A stretch of DNA of 64,000 nt, from assembly GCA_947471745.1 (NCBI GenBank), contig CANJKZ010000423.1:62001-126000 (forward strand). Reading direction: 5' to 3'. Origin of the DNA: Closterium sp. Naga37s-1 (taxonomy: Eukaryota > Streptophyta > Zygnematophyceae > Desmidiales > Closteriaceae). A program made the position numbers and the translations under genes. Below the pieces are notes generated by a model. The model was not told the origin of the DNA and searched no databases. It saw only the letters and a list, made by a program, of their open reading frames with translations. Positions 54,851 through 64,000 of the stretch are shown here, one piece after another. Within the stretch, counting starts at the first letter, position 1. Each line of letters begins with the position of its first letter.

Positions 54851-55112
54851 GACTGTACTCTTTGAACTCATCTCCGCCCAGCATTATAGCGCATGCACAT
54901 CTTGATTTTACGCATGCCATTGCAGGCTCATCTGCTGGCTGAGGCACGCATGTGCCTGCATCCTGGTTTGACAGCAGTGGAAGGCAGCAGCAGACGGCAC
55001 TCCGTGTGCGGATCTTATTATGGCTTGACATAGCACCATCCCGTGCTGATGTGTCCTCCTGACGTGACCTCATATCTTGGCTTGCCCTGTGCCACTACTC
55101 TGCTGAGGTACC
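54851..55112 (+). other. Intergenic region between the TTAA element and the minus-strand ORF
   Basis: Unique sequence, 262 bp, with nothing I can identify; probably the 3' flank of the minus-strand ORF. Confidence 0.4.
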
Positions 55113-56504
55113 TCAAAGGCCCTGTGCTGCTGAACACTCCACCATCCTGTGCTCACACGTCCATCTGACAGGCGAAGGATCAAACACACCTCTACTGTTC
55201 ACCAGTGTCCCTCTCCTGCTCCCATCGACTCTAACAGCGCGCAGCTCCGGTGCATAAGAGGAACTTGAATCGTTAGATGCCTGGCCCCTGTAGTTTCCTG
55301 GAAAGGTGCAGCTGCGAGTGCTCATGCTGATGCTTCTTCCACTTGCAGCCACATAGGAAGATTCTTTTGCGATTCCATGGCTGCTGCTGCTGCCTTCGGT
55401 GTTCTGCTTGGAACAGGAGTCATCCGAGTGTCTCCGCACCTGCTGGTATGTCTTTTCGGCGCTGCTGCTGGTGTGACTCCACTCACAAGTCATCTTGCTG
55501 CTGCCTTCGGTGTTCTGCTTGGAACAGGAGTCATCCGAGTGTCTCCGCACCTGCTGGTATGGGCAGCAGTTGCTCCGTCCCCAATCATCATCACCAACAG
55601 CCCTCTGCCCCTTACGCCTGTCACCGGACAAAGCAACACCATGCACAGGCAAGCGAGCAGGAGCCCTTGCAGCAGCATCACGGATTGAGCGCAGAGGGGA
55701 CAGCGAAGATGGTAACCCTGTCTCTCCCCTGCCATGCACCCATGGGTGGAGTGCAGGGGAGCAAGGGAGCACTGGGTGGAGGGCACGGGAGCCAGCAGCA
55801 GAGCAGCTGCGGCTGAGGTCACGTGAATCTTGAAGAGAGGTCGTCTTGGTTGTGACGGACGTGGATTCAGTTCCATTGCTGGCTGAGCGTTGGCTGGTCT
55901 GGCCTTGAGGGAAGGAGCAAGGCAGGGAGGCCGACGATGGGTACGGCAAATCACCGCCAGCAGAACGGCCACTGATCCGCCCAGGAGGGAAGGAGCAAGG
56001 CAGGGAGGTCGATGATGGGTACGGGGAATCACTGCCAGCTGAGCGGTGACTTCTCCATTCACTTATCCGTTCACGGGGAAAGGAGCAGGGCGTGCCATGC
56101 CGTGTCCCCAGCACCAGCCGCCTCTGCCTCAGCCACAGCACTTCCTCCATGTCTTTAAACGGCTCCTCCTCCTCATCCTCTTCCTCGTCCGAATCAGCCT
56201 CGCAGCTTCTGTTCAGCCCAACGACATAATGCTTCGCCCTTGATGTCAACAGATTGACCTCCTGGGTTCTGGTGAACTCAACCAACTTGAAGTTGCTGGC
56301 TTCCAGGGGATTCGACTGTAAGTGAGTCACTTTCAGGGAAAGAGCACTGGCCTCGTGGCCTCTCAATGTACCGTTGAGCCCAACCAATCGCTCGGCTGCT
56401 GCCTTACTGGTAGCTTCAGTGGCAGATGCGCTTGTTGAGTTAGCATTAGCCCTCTGCTCCAATGCACTCACACGGCGCTGCTGGATCGTAGCCCAAGCTT
56501 TCAT
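55113..56504 (-). CDS. Hypothetical low-complexity protein, 463 codons, with in-frame internal repeats
   Basis: I do not recognise it. From the ATG at 56504 (MKAWATIQQRRVSALEQRAN) the frame is open for 463 residues. The first 130 look protein-like (GLNGTLRGHEASALSLKVTH, KLVEFTRTQEVNLLTSRAKH) and contain an acidic run DSDEEEDEEEEPF. The rest is Ser/Arg-rich. It has internal repeats: CSFP..(R/Q)IS blocks about 78 bp apart, and YQQVRRHSDDSCSKQNTEGS twice, 111 bp apart. Both spacings are multiples of three, which argues for coding. The frame stays open upstream of the ATG to about 56660, and an overlapping frame (56507-56700) also looks protein-like, so a 5' exon may be missing. No membrane segment or signal peptide is seen. 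Confidence 0.45.
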   Translation of the reverse strand: MKAWATIQQRRVSALEQRANANSTSASATEATSKAAAERLVGLNGTLRGHEASALSLKVTHLQSNPLEASNFKLVEFTRTQEVNLLTSRAKHYVVGLNRSCEADSDEEEDEEEEPFKDMEEVLWLRQRRLVLGTRHGTPCSFPRERISEWRSHRSAGSDSPYPSSTSLPCSFPPGRISGRSAGGDLPYPSSASLPCSFPQGQTSQRSASNGTESTSVTTKTTSLQDSRDLSRSCSAAGSRALHPVLPCSPALHPWVHGRGETGLPSSLSPLRSIRDAAARAPARLPVHGVALSGDRRKGQRAVGDDDWGRSNCCPYQQVRRHSDDSCSKQNTEGSSKMTCEWSHTSSSAEKTYQQVRRHSDDSCSKQNTEGSSSSHGIAKESSYVAASGRSISMSTRSCTFPGNYRGQASNDSSSSYAPELRAVRVDGSRRGTLVNSRGVFDPSPVRWTCEHRMVECSAAQGL

Positions 56505-57600
56505 CTTTAACGTATACAAGAAATTCCGAAACCCAAACACCCTGCTTGCGACAGGCACTGCCTGAGAAGGGTCTTTTCCGTCAGGGAAAAGTAACTCGCG
56601 TCGTCCACTGTAAGAACCAGTGTTGGAGCGAAAGCAGTCTGAGTCTTGGCGGTCTCTAACAGGAATCGCTTTGCACGGAGCGCGAGGCCGTTCAACGAGG
56701 GTTCTTTATCACAAAAGGATGTTCGCTCAACAAGATGTGCTGTGCTGCTCAGACTCGGAAACGACTCTCCCTTTATATACAAACCACAACCAGGGAAAAA
56801 AAAAAAAAAAAAAAAAAAAAACGAATGAAAGTGGAGGCCGCACGGCGCGTCAGCGGCGGCGGAACTGTGCAGCCATGGTACTACTACTGCTGCGGCCTTC
56901 ACCGCCGGGCAAAAGGAAGGGGGTGCACTCACCGAGAGAACCCCCCACGGGCGGTTCTTGAAGAGGCTCGCGAGGCGAAGGATCGACGATCTTTGACACC
57001 GGACACCGGACCCCGATACTGACTGTCGAAATCGGATTTTCCCCGCATCGGATGCTGGCAGCGCAGCACAGTGGCCCGGCCGCCGGCGAAATCGAGATTG
57101 TTTTTCAAGTTGAGGGGAAACGGCATGGACGAAGGCCGCGCCTCAGCCTCCTCGACCCGACGTGGCAAATGCTGATGGGACCTGCTGAAGTGAACCGACG
57201 AGAGGTGAGGACCCGCGAATCCGATTTGGGAGGAGGGTTGCAAATTCGACGACTGCTATCGGCGGTAATAGCTTGGATGCTCCAACGGCTAACCTAAGCG
57301 ACGAAACAACACAAACCTACACAGTGGCAAGCAGTCGCGAATAAAAGTGTGTCCTTGGAGCAGCGTGATTGGGGCAAGTCGGTGGAATGCTTGGGCATTA
57401 CTCTACACGTAATCCGAAAGTCATGCCTGTCGCTAGTCTGGAGTGGGGTTGAGAGGGGTGAAGGGGGTTCCGCATCGTTTCCACGACCACGGGTTTCTGT
57501 CTCTGTTGCTCGGAGGAGGAGGTCAAACGTGCCAGTTGCGTGTGGGCGGATGGGAAAGAAAGCTATAAGGATTTTTCCCTAATTCCTTACTGAGTCACAC
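56505..57600. other. Region between the hypothetical ORF and the gypsy element
   Basis: Holds a run of 26 A (56796-56821) and, on the minus strand, a possible upstream exon of the ORF ending at 55113. An 81-codon plus ORF (57052-57297) begins with ATG but has no recognisable family. No RNA gene is visible. Confidence 0.35.
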
Positions 57601-60600
57601 TGTACGCGTACAGACCCCAACTTTCGGAGTTCAGGCTTGGTCCGACAACCTCGCCCTCCGAACCACCATCGCGTCGCCTTCGGGTTTCCCAACCCCAAAC
57701 CTGCACCCAGCCACTCGCGGTCCCGCGACCTCGGCCTAGCTAGCAGTTGCTATATTAGTGCTAGGCTTCATTATTTGCTCAGTACTTGTTATCATTTCCG
57801 CGTTATTGAATCATGCGCACTCTCTTCATTACAACTCATAACACTTGGTATCAGAGCTACTTTCCTAGGTTACCCTCGTGTTTCCGGGGTAGTTTATGGA
57901 AGGGGAGCGATAGACTTAGTGGGCTGCAAAGCGGTCGGCCTGTGAAATAGATACGATTATTTCACTCCGACTACGATAGCGTTTGCGCCCTCACCAAAGT
58001 CATAAAAATCGCTAACCACCCCCTGCCCGTCCGACGAAGCCTGCGAAATATGGAGCAGGCGGAGTTGAACGAGTTTATGCAACAGTTTCGGGCGATGCAG
58101 ACCAACATGCAGACGGTGTCTGTGGAGGTCGAGCGCATGAGGAAGGAAAACGCCGAACTACACCAGGCGCGTGGTGAAGCGCGCCAGGAGTCGCCCATCG
58201 TGGATGAAGCAAGTAGTAGCTCCACGCCGAACGAGGCCGTCTTCAGTGAGCTCGAGAGCTCCATGGATGCTGCAGAAGAAGGGCGGGCGCAACGGCAACA
58301 TTCGCAGCAACAACAGTCGCGAGCAGTGCCGACACATGCACCAGCGACAGCAGCGGTGACGACATCAGCAGCAGCAACAGTCCCAACGGCAGTGGCAGCT
58401 TCAACAACTGTCAAGATCAAGCCGACGAACCCGCCCCCATTCAACCCAAGTGACAAGTTTGTCACTGTTTCTGCATGGTTGTTTGGTGCGGATGTGTTCT
58501 TTAATGCTGCGATAATAAACGATGATGCCACCCGCATTAATTTTGCAGTTTCACTGTTATGAGGACATGCGTTGGAGTGGTGGCGACGCACGCTGCAAAC
58601 CGAGGGGACTTCGGCAAGGACAACACGTGCGAACGACGGGACCTCGACACCTGTCACGCAACGAGCAGCTTTGATTTTCGGAACGGCCACGATACGCACA
58701 TGGAAGGAGTGGGGCGCCGCCTTGCGAGCCAGATTCGAGCACATATCCGCCTCGGACTCTGCCCGCATGAAGCTGCGTGCCTGGAAGCAGCTGACTTCGG
58801 TCCAAGACTACACCAGCACGTTCTGCAACTTGGCTGACCAAGTGGACGATATGAGCGACGCGGAGCGGATGGATCGCTACGTGGCGGGCCTGAAGTACGA
58901 AATTCAATATGAGGTCCGACGAACGCGGCCATGCAGCTTTAACGACGCCGTCCAGGAAGCTGAGTCAACGGATGCACTGATGCAGTGGGCGAGATCGAGC
59001 TCCCGGGAGGGCCCTCAATTTCGTGGATCGACGCAGCAGCCCATGATCAACGGCGTGGATGCGCCAAGCCGAACCATAGGGCTGTGCTTTGCATGCAACC
59101 AGCTGGGCCACCTGAAAAGAGACTGCCCGAAGCTGAAAGAGGGGAAAAGGAATGACGGAGAAGGGTCGGGAAAAGAGACGAGTCAGCAGCAGGCGGGCGC
59201 CCTACTGACGAGACCCTGTCTCCCGACAATCACCATCCACACCGAGTTGTGTACCGATACGAGCTATCGACCGCAATCGGATGAATAGCGTGGGTGAACA
59301 CGTGGACCACCCTGTGCTGGTAGTAGGGAGGGTTAACGGTCACAAAATAAAAATATTTGTTGACGGTGGGGCTAGCCACAGCCTCATCAACTTGTCAACA
59401 GCCAAAAAAATCGGGGTGAAGCTGAACAGGTGTCTGTCGGAGATTGACGCAAGGTTGGTGGATGGGACACCGCTGGCCATTCGAGATGAAGCGCGAAAAA
59501 TTCGGTTGAAGTGCGGCGACAATTTCGGGTTCGGCATGAAGATGCTTGCGACAACATTGGACGGCTGCGATGTGCTGATGGGGCGAGACTGGCTGCAACG
59601 ATACAATCCAACAGTCGACTGGACAACGGGGGCATGCACCGTGCGAGGAAATACGGGGCATACAACGCTTCCGAAATGGACGGACCCGGAGCCGGTGACA
59701 ACACGTGTCAACGCTGTCACCATGCGGCGAGCGATCAGCAAGGGGGCACGAGGCTATGTTGTACACCTGTACAAGGTGGCAACCTCCGAAAAAAATCGCG
59801 GACATCGACACGCTCGGTGAGGCAGTTCCTGAGGAGCTGGCAAGCATCATTCGGAAGTATCCCGAAATCTTCGCGGATGACCTACCCGATGGCCTGCCAC
59901 CTCAACGTCCGGAAGATCACAAGATACAGCTGGAACCCGGCGCGCAACCAGCTGTTCGAACACAGTGGCGGCTCAGCCAACCGGAGCTTGCGGAGTTGAG
60001 GAGCCAGCTGGACTACCTTCTCGCAAAGGGTTTTATCCGGCCAAGCACGTCACCATTCGCAGCACCCATACTGTTCACGCCGAAGAAGGACGGAGGCCTA
60101 CGCATGTGCATTGATTATCGAGCGCTGAATCGGGTCACGATCAAGTCGCATTACCCGATCCCGCGAGCGGACGACCTGCTGGACCAGCTTCGCGGGTCTC
60201 GCTATTTCTCGAAGTTCGACTTGCGAGGAGGCTACCACCAAATTCGCGTGTTCGCCGACGACAGCCCGAAGACTGCTTTTCGCACACGCTACGGCAGTTA
60301 CGAATACACCGTGATGCCTTTCGGCCTGACAAATGCGCCCTCGACGTTCCAGTTACCCATCAACGGTGTGTTCCGGGATATGCTGGATAAAAAAGTAATC
60401 GTCTACCTCGACGACATCCTGGTGTACAGCAAGACAAAGGAGGAGCATTTCTAGGATCTGGAGGAGGTGTTCCGGCGCTTACAGTAGAATCGGCTAATTA
60501 CAAAGGGCTCTAAGTGCGAGTTCCTAAAGCCGGAACTGGAGTTTTTGGGGCACGTGGTTTTGGGAGATGGCATTAAAATCGACCCTCGGAAGGTGGAAGC

Positions 60601-61975
60601 AATCGCTAAGTGGAACCCGCCGACTAACATCACCGAGGTGCAGAGCTTCCTAGGGTTTGTGAATTACGTCCGCCGGTTTGTACCCAACATGGCGGGGGTA
60701 ACCAAGCCTCTAACCGACCTGCTGCACAAGGATATGTATTTTCAGTGGGGGGAGAGGGAACAATCTGCATTCGACACCCTCAAAAACCTTTTGAGTTCAC
60801 CCCCGGTCCTCCGCCTCGCCGACACATCTCGACCGTTCGAAGTCATCACGGACGCCAGCGATGTCGCTGTTGGCGCCGTCCTTCTTCATGATTTCGGCAA
60901 AGGGCTGCAACCCATCGCGTATGAATCATGCAAGATGCAGCCACCCGAGCGCAACTACCCAGTCCACGACAAGGAAATGCTGGCCATCGTCCATGCGTTT
61001 CGTGTCTGGCGCTGCTACTTGACGGGAGCCGACGTGACGATCAGAACCGACCACAAATCGCTACAATACCTACGAAGCCAACCAACACTCAACCCGCGAC
61101 AAATCAGGTGGTTGGACTACCTGGAATCCAACTTCAGCTACACCATCATGTACAAGAAAGGCGCCAACAATATCGCCGACGCCTTGACCCGACCATCCAT
61201 GCAAACCGCAGCTGTACTAGTCGCCCGCACCAACCCGATCTTAACAGGACTATTCACCCACGGTTACACGATCGACAGGTTCTTCAAGACTCTTCACCAA
61301 CATGCTACGACGCCACACGGGAAATATTACCTAAAAGCCGGTACGAACCGGATTTGGGTCCCGGCATACCAACCCCTCCGGGAGTTGCTGACGCAGGAGG
61401 TTCATAACTCCAACCTCTCTGGGCATTTCGGCATCGACAAAACACTCAAGCTGCTGCAGCGGAATTATTATTGGCCCGACATGCTAACAGACGTGCAGCG
61501 CTACGTGACAACATGCCCAACATGCCAAGCCATGAAGTCGTCGCGACAACGGCCAGCTGGATTGCTGCAGCCCCTCGAGCCACCCGAACGACCGTGGCAA
61601 CAAGTGACGATGGACTTCGTCACGGGGCTGCCAGCTAGCGCAAGTGGCAACGACTCGGTGTTGGTCATCGTGGACCGATTAACGAAAATGGCGCACTTCG
61701 CACCATGCCGAACGACGATCACAGCCAAACAAACAGCGAAGCTGTTCATCTCCACCGTCGTACGCCTACACGGGTTACCTTCGGCGATCGTCAGCGATCG
61801 AGATCCGAATTTTACGTCGAAATTCTGGCAAGAGACATGGGTGCAGTATGGCACCCGTCTGCAGTTTTCGTCGTCTTACCACCCGCCAACCGACGGTCAG
61901 ACCGAGAGGACAAATCAGACCATGGAGCAGTTGATACGCACCAACTGCCCCGACCTGACTAAGTGGGAGGATTTG
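57601..61975 (+). mobile_element. Ty3/gypsy LTR retrotransposon, fossil, 3' part cut off
   Basis: Parts in order: probable 5' LTR (about 57601-57843, TGTACG...AACA; its start is a guess because no second LTR is in view), primer-binding site, gag (about 58050-59250) with a CCHC knuckle (CFACNQLGHLKRDCP), aspartic protease (FVDGGASHSL, about 59350), reverse transcriptase (about 59950-60700, with YLDDILVYS), RNase H (about 60830-61190) and integrase with its HHCC zinc region (about 61400-61530) and catalytic core (to 61975). Domain order PR-RT-RH-IN is Ty3/gypsy. No chromodomain is in view because the right side is displaced by the copia element. The coding region is not whole, with about three interruptions. 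Age cannot be judged from LTR divergence here. Confidence 0.9.
57846..57857 (+). other. Primer-binding site of the gypsy element (initiator Met-tRNA)
   Basis: TGGTATCAGAGC is the usual complement of plant initiator-Met tRNA 3' ends and lies 2 nt after the putative end of the 5' LTR. Confidence 0.85.
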
Positions 61976-62103
61976 TGAATTAAGAAAACAGGAATGAAAA
62001 TGACTAAGTGAAAGTTGGGTACAAAAAGCAAACCCTAGACAACTGTACCCCATATGTGCTACCCCACTATAGCCTACAGTAGCTATGTCATATAAATCTG
62101 ACA
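61976..62103 (-). repeat. 3' LTR of the copia element
   Basis: About 128 bp, reading TGTCAG...TTAATTCA on the minus strand, with TG/CA ends, directly after the purine-rich CTATGGGGGTG. Boundaries are inferred from these ends and from the abrupt loss of gypsy integrase sequence; the partner LTR is outside the window. Confidence 0.65.
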
Positions 62104-62116
62104 CACCCCCATAGGC

Positions 62117-62316
62117 AAAGTGGGGGAGAACAAGGGGTCACAAGACCAGTCAAGCAAAGCAAAACAAGCTCAGGGTGGATCACAAAGTCACCACACATTC
62201 CGAGCACAAGTTCAAGGCCACAAGGCCAGTTCACATACAGGATTGCATATATATATTTATATAAGACTAGACAAGCAAGAGCAGGGGTATATATATATGC
62301 AACAGTACAAACAAGG
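62117..62316 (-). other. Copia 3' noncoding stretch
   Basis: 200 bp between the polyprotein stop and the polypurine tract, with two (TA)n runs (62247-62265 and 62286-62300). No gene. Confidence 0.6.
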
Positions 62317-64000
62317 TCAAGGGGTGAGCAAGTGAGGCAAGGTAGGCACAAGACCAAGCTGAGTACAGAAGCGCTGATGATCACAAGGCGCAAGTGCCTT
62401 GGTGAAGATATCAGCAGTGTTGGCCTCAGAGGCCACGTACGCAAGCCGCAGCTGACCACGCTGCTGTAGCTCACGAGCAAGGAAGTAGCGGAGAGCAATG
62501 TGCTTCGTTCTGTGCTCCAGTCTCTGCTCTCGACACAAGGCCAGCATGGCCTTGTTGTCTACGTACAGCACTGGAGGAGAACGAGGCGGCTCTCCGAGGT
62601 CAGTCAGCAGGTAGGTGAGCCAGCGAAGCTCCTGTGCAGCCATGGCCCCGGCGTAGATCTCAGCCTCACAACTGGAGCCGAGAACAGAAGACGAGCGGGT
62701 AGCCCGCCACGAAACAGAGCCGGAACCAAGGCTGAAGGTGTAACCCTGTGACGACCGCTGCGTAGCCTGGTCGTCAGCCCAAGAAGCGTCTGCGTGCCCA
62801 GTGAGGACCACTGGACTCTGCCCTCCAAGCACAAGCCCCATGCCCGACGTACTGCACAAGTAGCGCAACACCCTCTTCGCTGCAGCCATGTGCTCCGGTC
62901 TGTGTCTCCCAGGAGCAACATAGCGTGCAAGAATGCTAAGAGGGTATGCAAGGTCAGGTCGTGTGCAGGTCATCAGGTACATGAGGCAGCCAACAAGCTC
63001 TGGGTACGGACCACTCGACTCTACGGACTCATCCGAAGGCAGAGCTAAGAGCGAGTGGCGAGTAGGCAGAGGAGTGGCCTGAGGCGAGGAGTACGTGAAG
63101 CCGAAGCGCTGAAGGACCTGCTGCACCATGTGTGACTGAGTCAGGGTAATGGTGCGGCGTGCTTTGTCCCGGGTGATCTGCAAGCCAAGGTAGCTGCGCA
63201 GTTCACCCAGGTCTGTGCACGTGTGTCTCTTCTGCAGCTCGGACTTCACGTGGGCGAGTCCAGCAGTGTCAGCTGTGGCGAAGACCAAGTCGTCGACGTA
63301 CACGAGGATGTAGAACGGCGGCAAAGAAGTGTCGGTGCGCAGAAACAGCGACGGGTCGGCAGTAGAGGGAGCAAACCCAAGAGCCGCAAGTGTAGTCCTC
63401 AGTGTGTCGTGCCACTCACGCGGTGCCTGGCGGAGACCGTAGACTGGCCGCCGGAGGCTCCACTGGGTGCCAGGAGGAAAAGACCCAGTGAAGCCAGGTG
63501 GGCGACGCAGCCAGATCTCCTCGTGCAGGCTGCCCTGCAAGAAAGCAGTGCTGAAGTCAAGAGAGTGCAGCTCGTAGTCGCGGTGAGCAGCTATGTGCAG
63601 CAGTACCCAAAGAGTGGTCATCTTCGGGGTGGGAGAGAAGGTCTGAAAGTAGTCAACTCCCTGCCGCTGACTGAAGCCACGAGCCACGTAACGCACCTTG
63701 AAGACAGGCGGAGAACCCGGCGGCCGCTTCACCCTGAAAATCCACATGCCACTGACGATGTTCGCCCCAGGCGGGGGAACCTCGTCAACGTAGGTGCCTG
63801 TGGACTTCCAGGAAGCCATCTCTGCGTCCATAGCTGCCTGCCACTGAGAGGAGTAGGGACCCTCTATCGCCTCCGCGTAAGAGCGCGGAGTCGGGATGTC
63901 AAGTGCATCCGGGTCTCCCTCAGGGGTAAGCAGTACGGACACGAGATGAGGTGAAGCAGCAGCCAAACACTGGAACTCCTCCTGCCTGTCCTCAAGGACG

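Larger units (their letters stand above)
61976..64000 (-). mobile_element. Ty1/copia LTR retrotransposon, 3' half, inserted in the gypsy element
   Basis: On the minus strand, from the right edge: the end of the polyprotein with reverse transcriptase (FKVRYVARGFSQ.QGVDYF, LDFSTAFLQGSL, YVDDLVFA) and RNase H (ADASWADD, LYVDNKAMLAL, KHIALRYFLARE, ADIFTKAL), to its stop at 62317. A noncoding stretch, a polypurine tract (62104-62116) and a short 3' LTR follow. In the part seen the coding frame is whole, suggesting a younger insertion than its gypsy host. The 5' LTR, gag and integrase lie beyond the right edge. The short LTR and the host lineage are compatible with copia clades of mosses and algae, but the clade is not determined. 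Confidence 0.92.

Noticed and set aside
57052-57297. 81-codon ORF upstream of the gypsy element
   Set aside because: It has an ATG, but no family resemblance, codon evidence or splice context; left as unassigned sequence.
1-64000. tRNA, rRNA or other structured RNA genes
   Set aside because: I looked for cloverleaf and conserved rRNA segments and recognised none, apart from the tRNA-complementary primer site of the gypsy element.

Overview
The window is nuclear DNA of a streptophyte, meaning a plant or a plant-lineage alga. The evidence is a plant-type haspin kinase, a Root_cap-family secreted protein (a family I know only from streptophytes), spliceosomal introns throughout, and a Ty3/gypsy element primed by initiator-Met tRNA as in plant LTR elements. 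The low-complexity, repeat-rich introns and proteins suggest an early-diverging lineage (bryophyte, lycophyte or streptophyte alga). The species cannot be fixed from the sequence.

Layout: (1) 51-1599, minus strand, the first three exons of a prolyl oligopeptidase (POP) that runs off the left edge. Its 5' flank carries a small TIR element. (2) 2534-51047, plus strand, a complete haspin (histone H3-Thr3 kinase) gene. I could assemble it as 14 exons whose phases all agree, giving 1576 residues: a very long acidic, low-complexity N-terminal half and a C-terminal haspin kinase domain. (3) Intron 12 of that gene (12760-50687, 37.9 kb) is almost entirely one tandem array, about 1,020 copies of a 37-bp unit. 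(4) 51721-53898, plus strand, a three-exon Root_cap/VWD-like secreted protein of 540 residues. (5) 54487-54850, a TIR element with TTAA ends. (6) 55113-56504, minus strand, an unrecognised low-complexity ORF with in-frame internal repeats. (7) About 57601-61975, a fossil Ty3/gypsy element whose 3' side is cut by (8) a Ty1/copia element on the minus strand (from 61976), which continues past the right edge.

The most unusual signal is in the haspin and POP introns. At least nine exons are followed or preceded by local, degraded copies of their own ends ('echoes'), often including the splice donor. Several exon/echo pairs are separated by a short palindrome of the type TTTTGAGTCGACTCAAAA lying about 15-50 nt downstream of the donor. 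One echo pair (exon 3) is two nearly identical 67-nt exons that, by phase, can only be used one at a time. The giant 37-bp array may be the extreme outcome of the same local duplication process.
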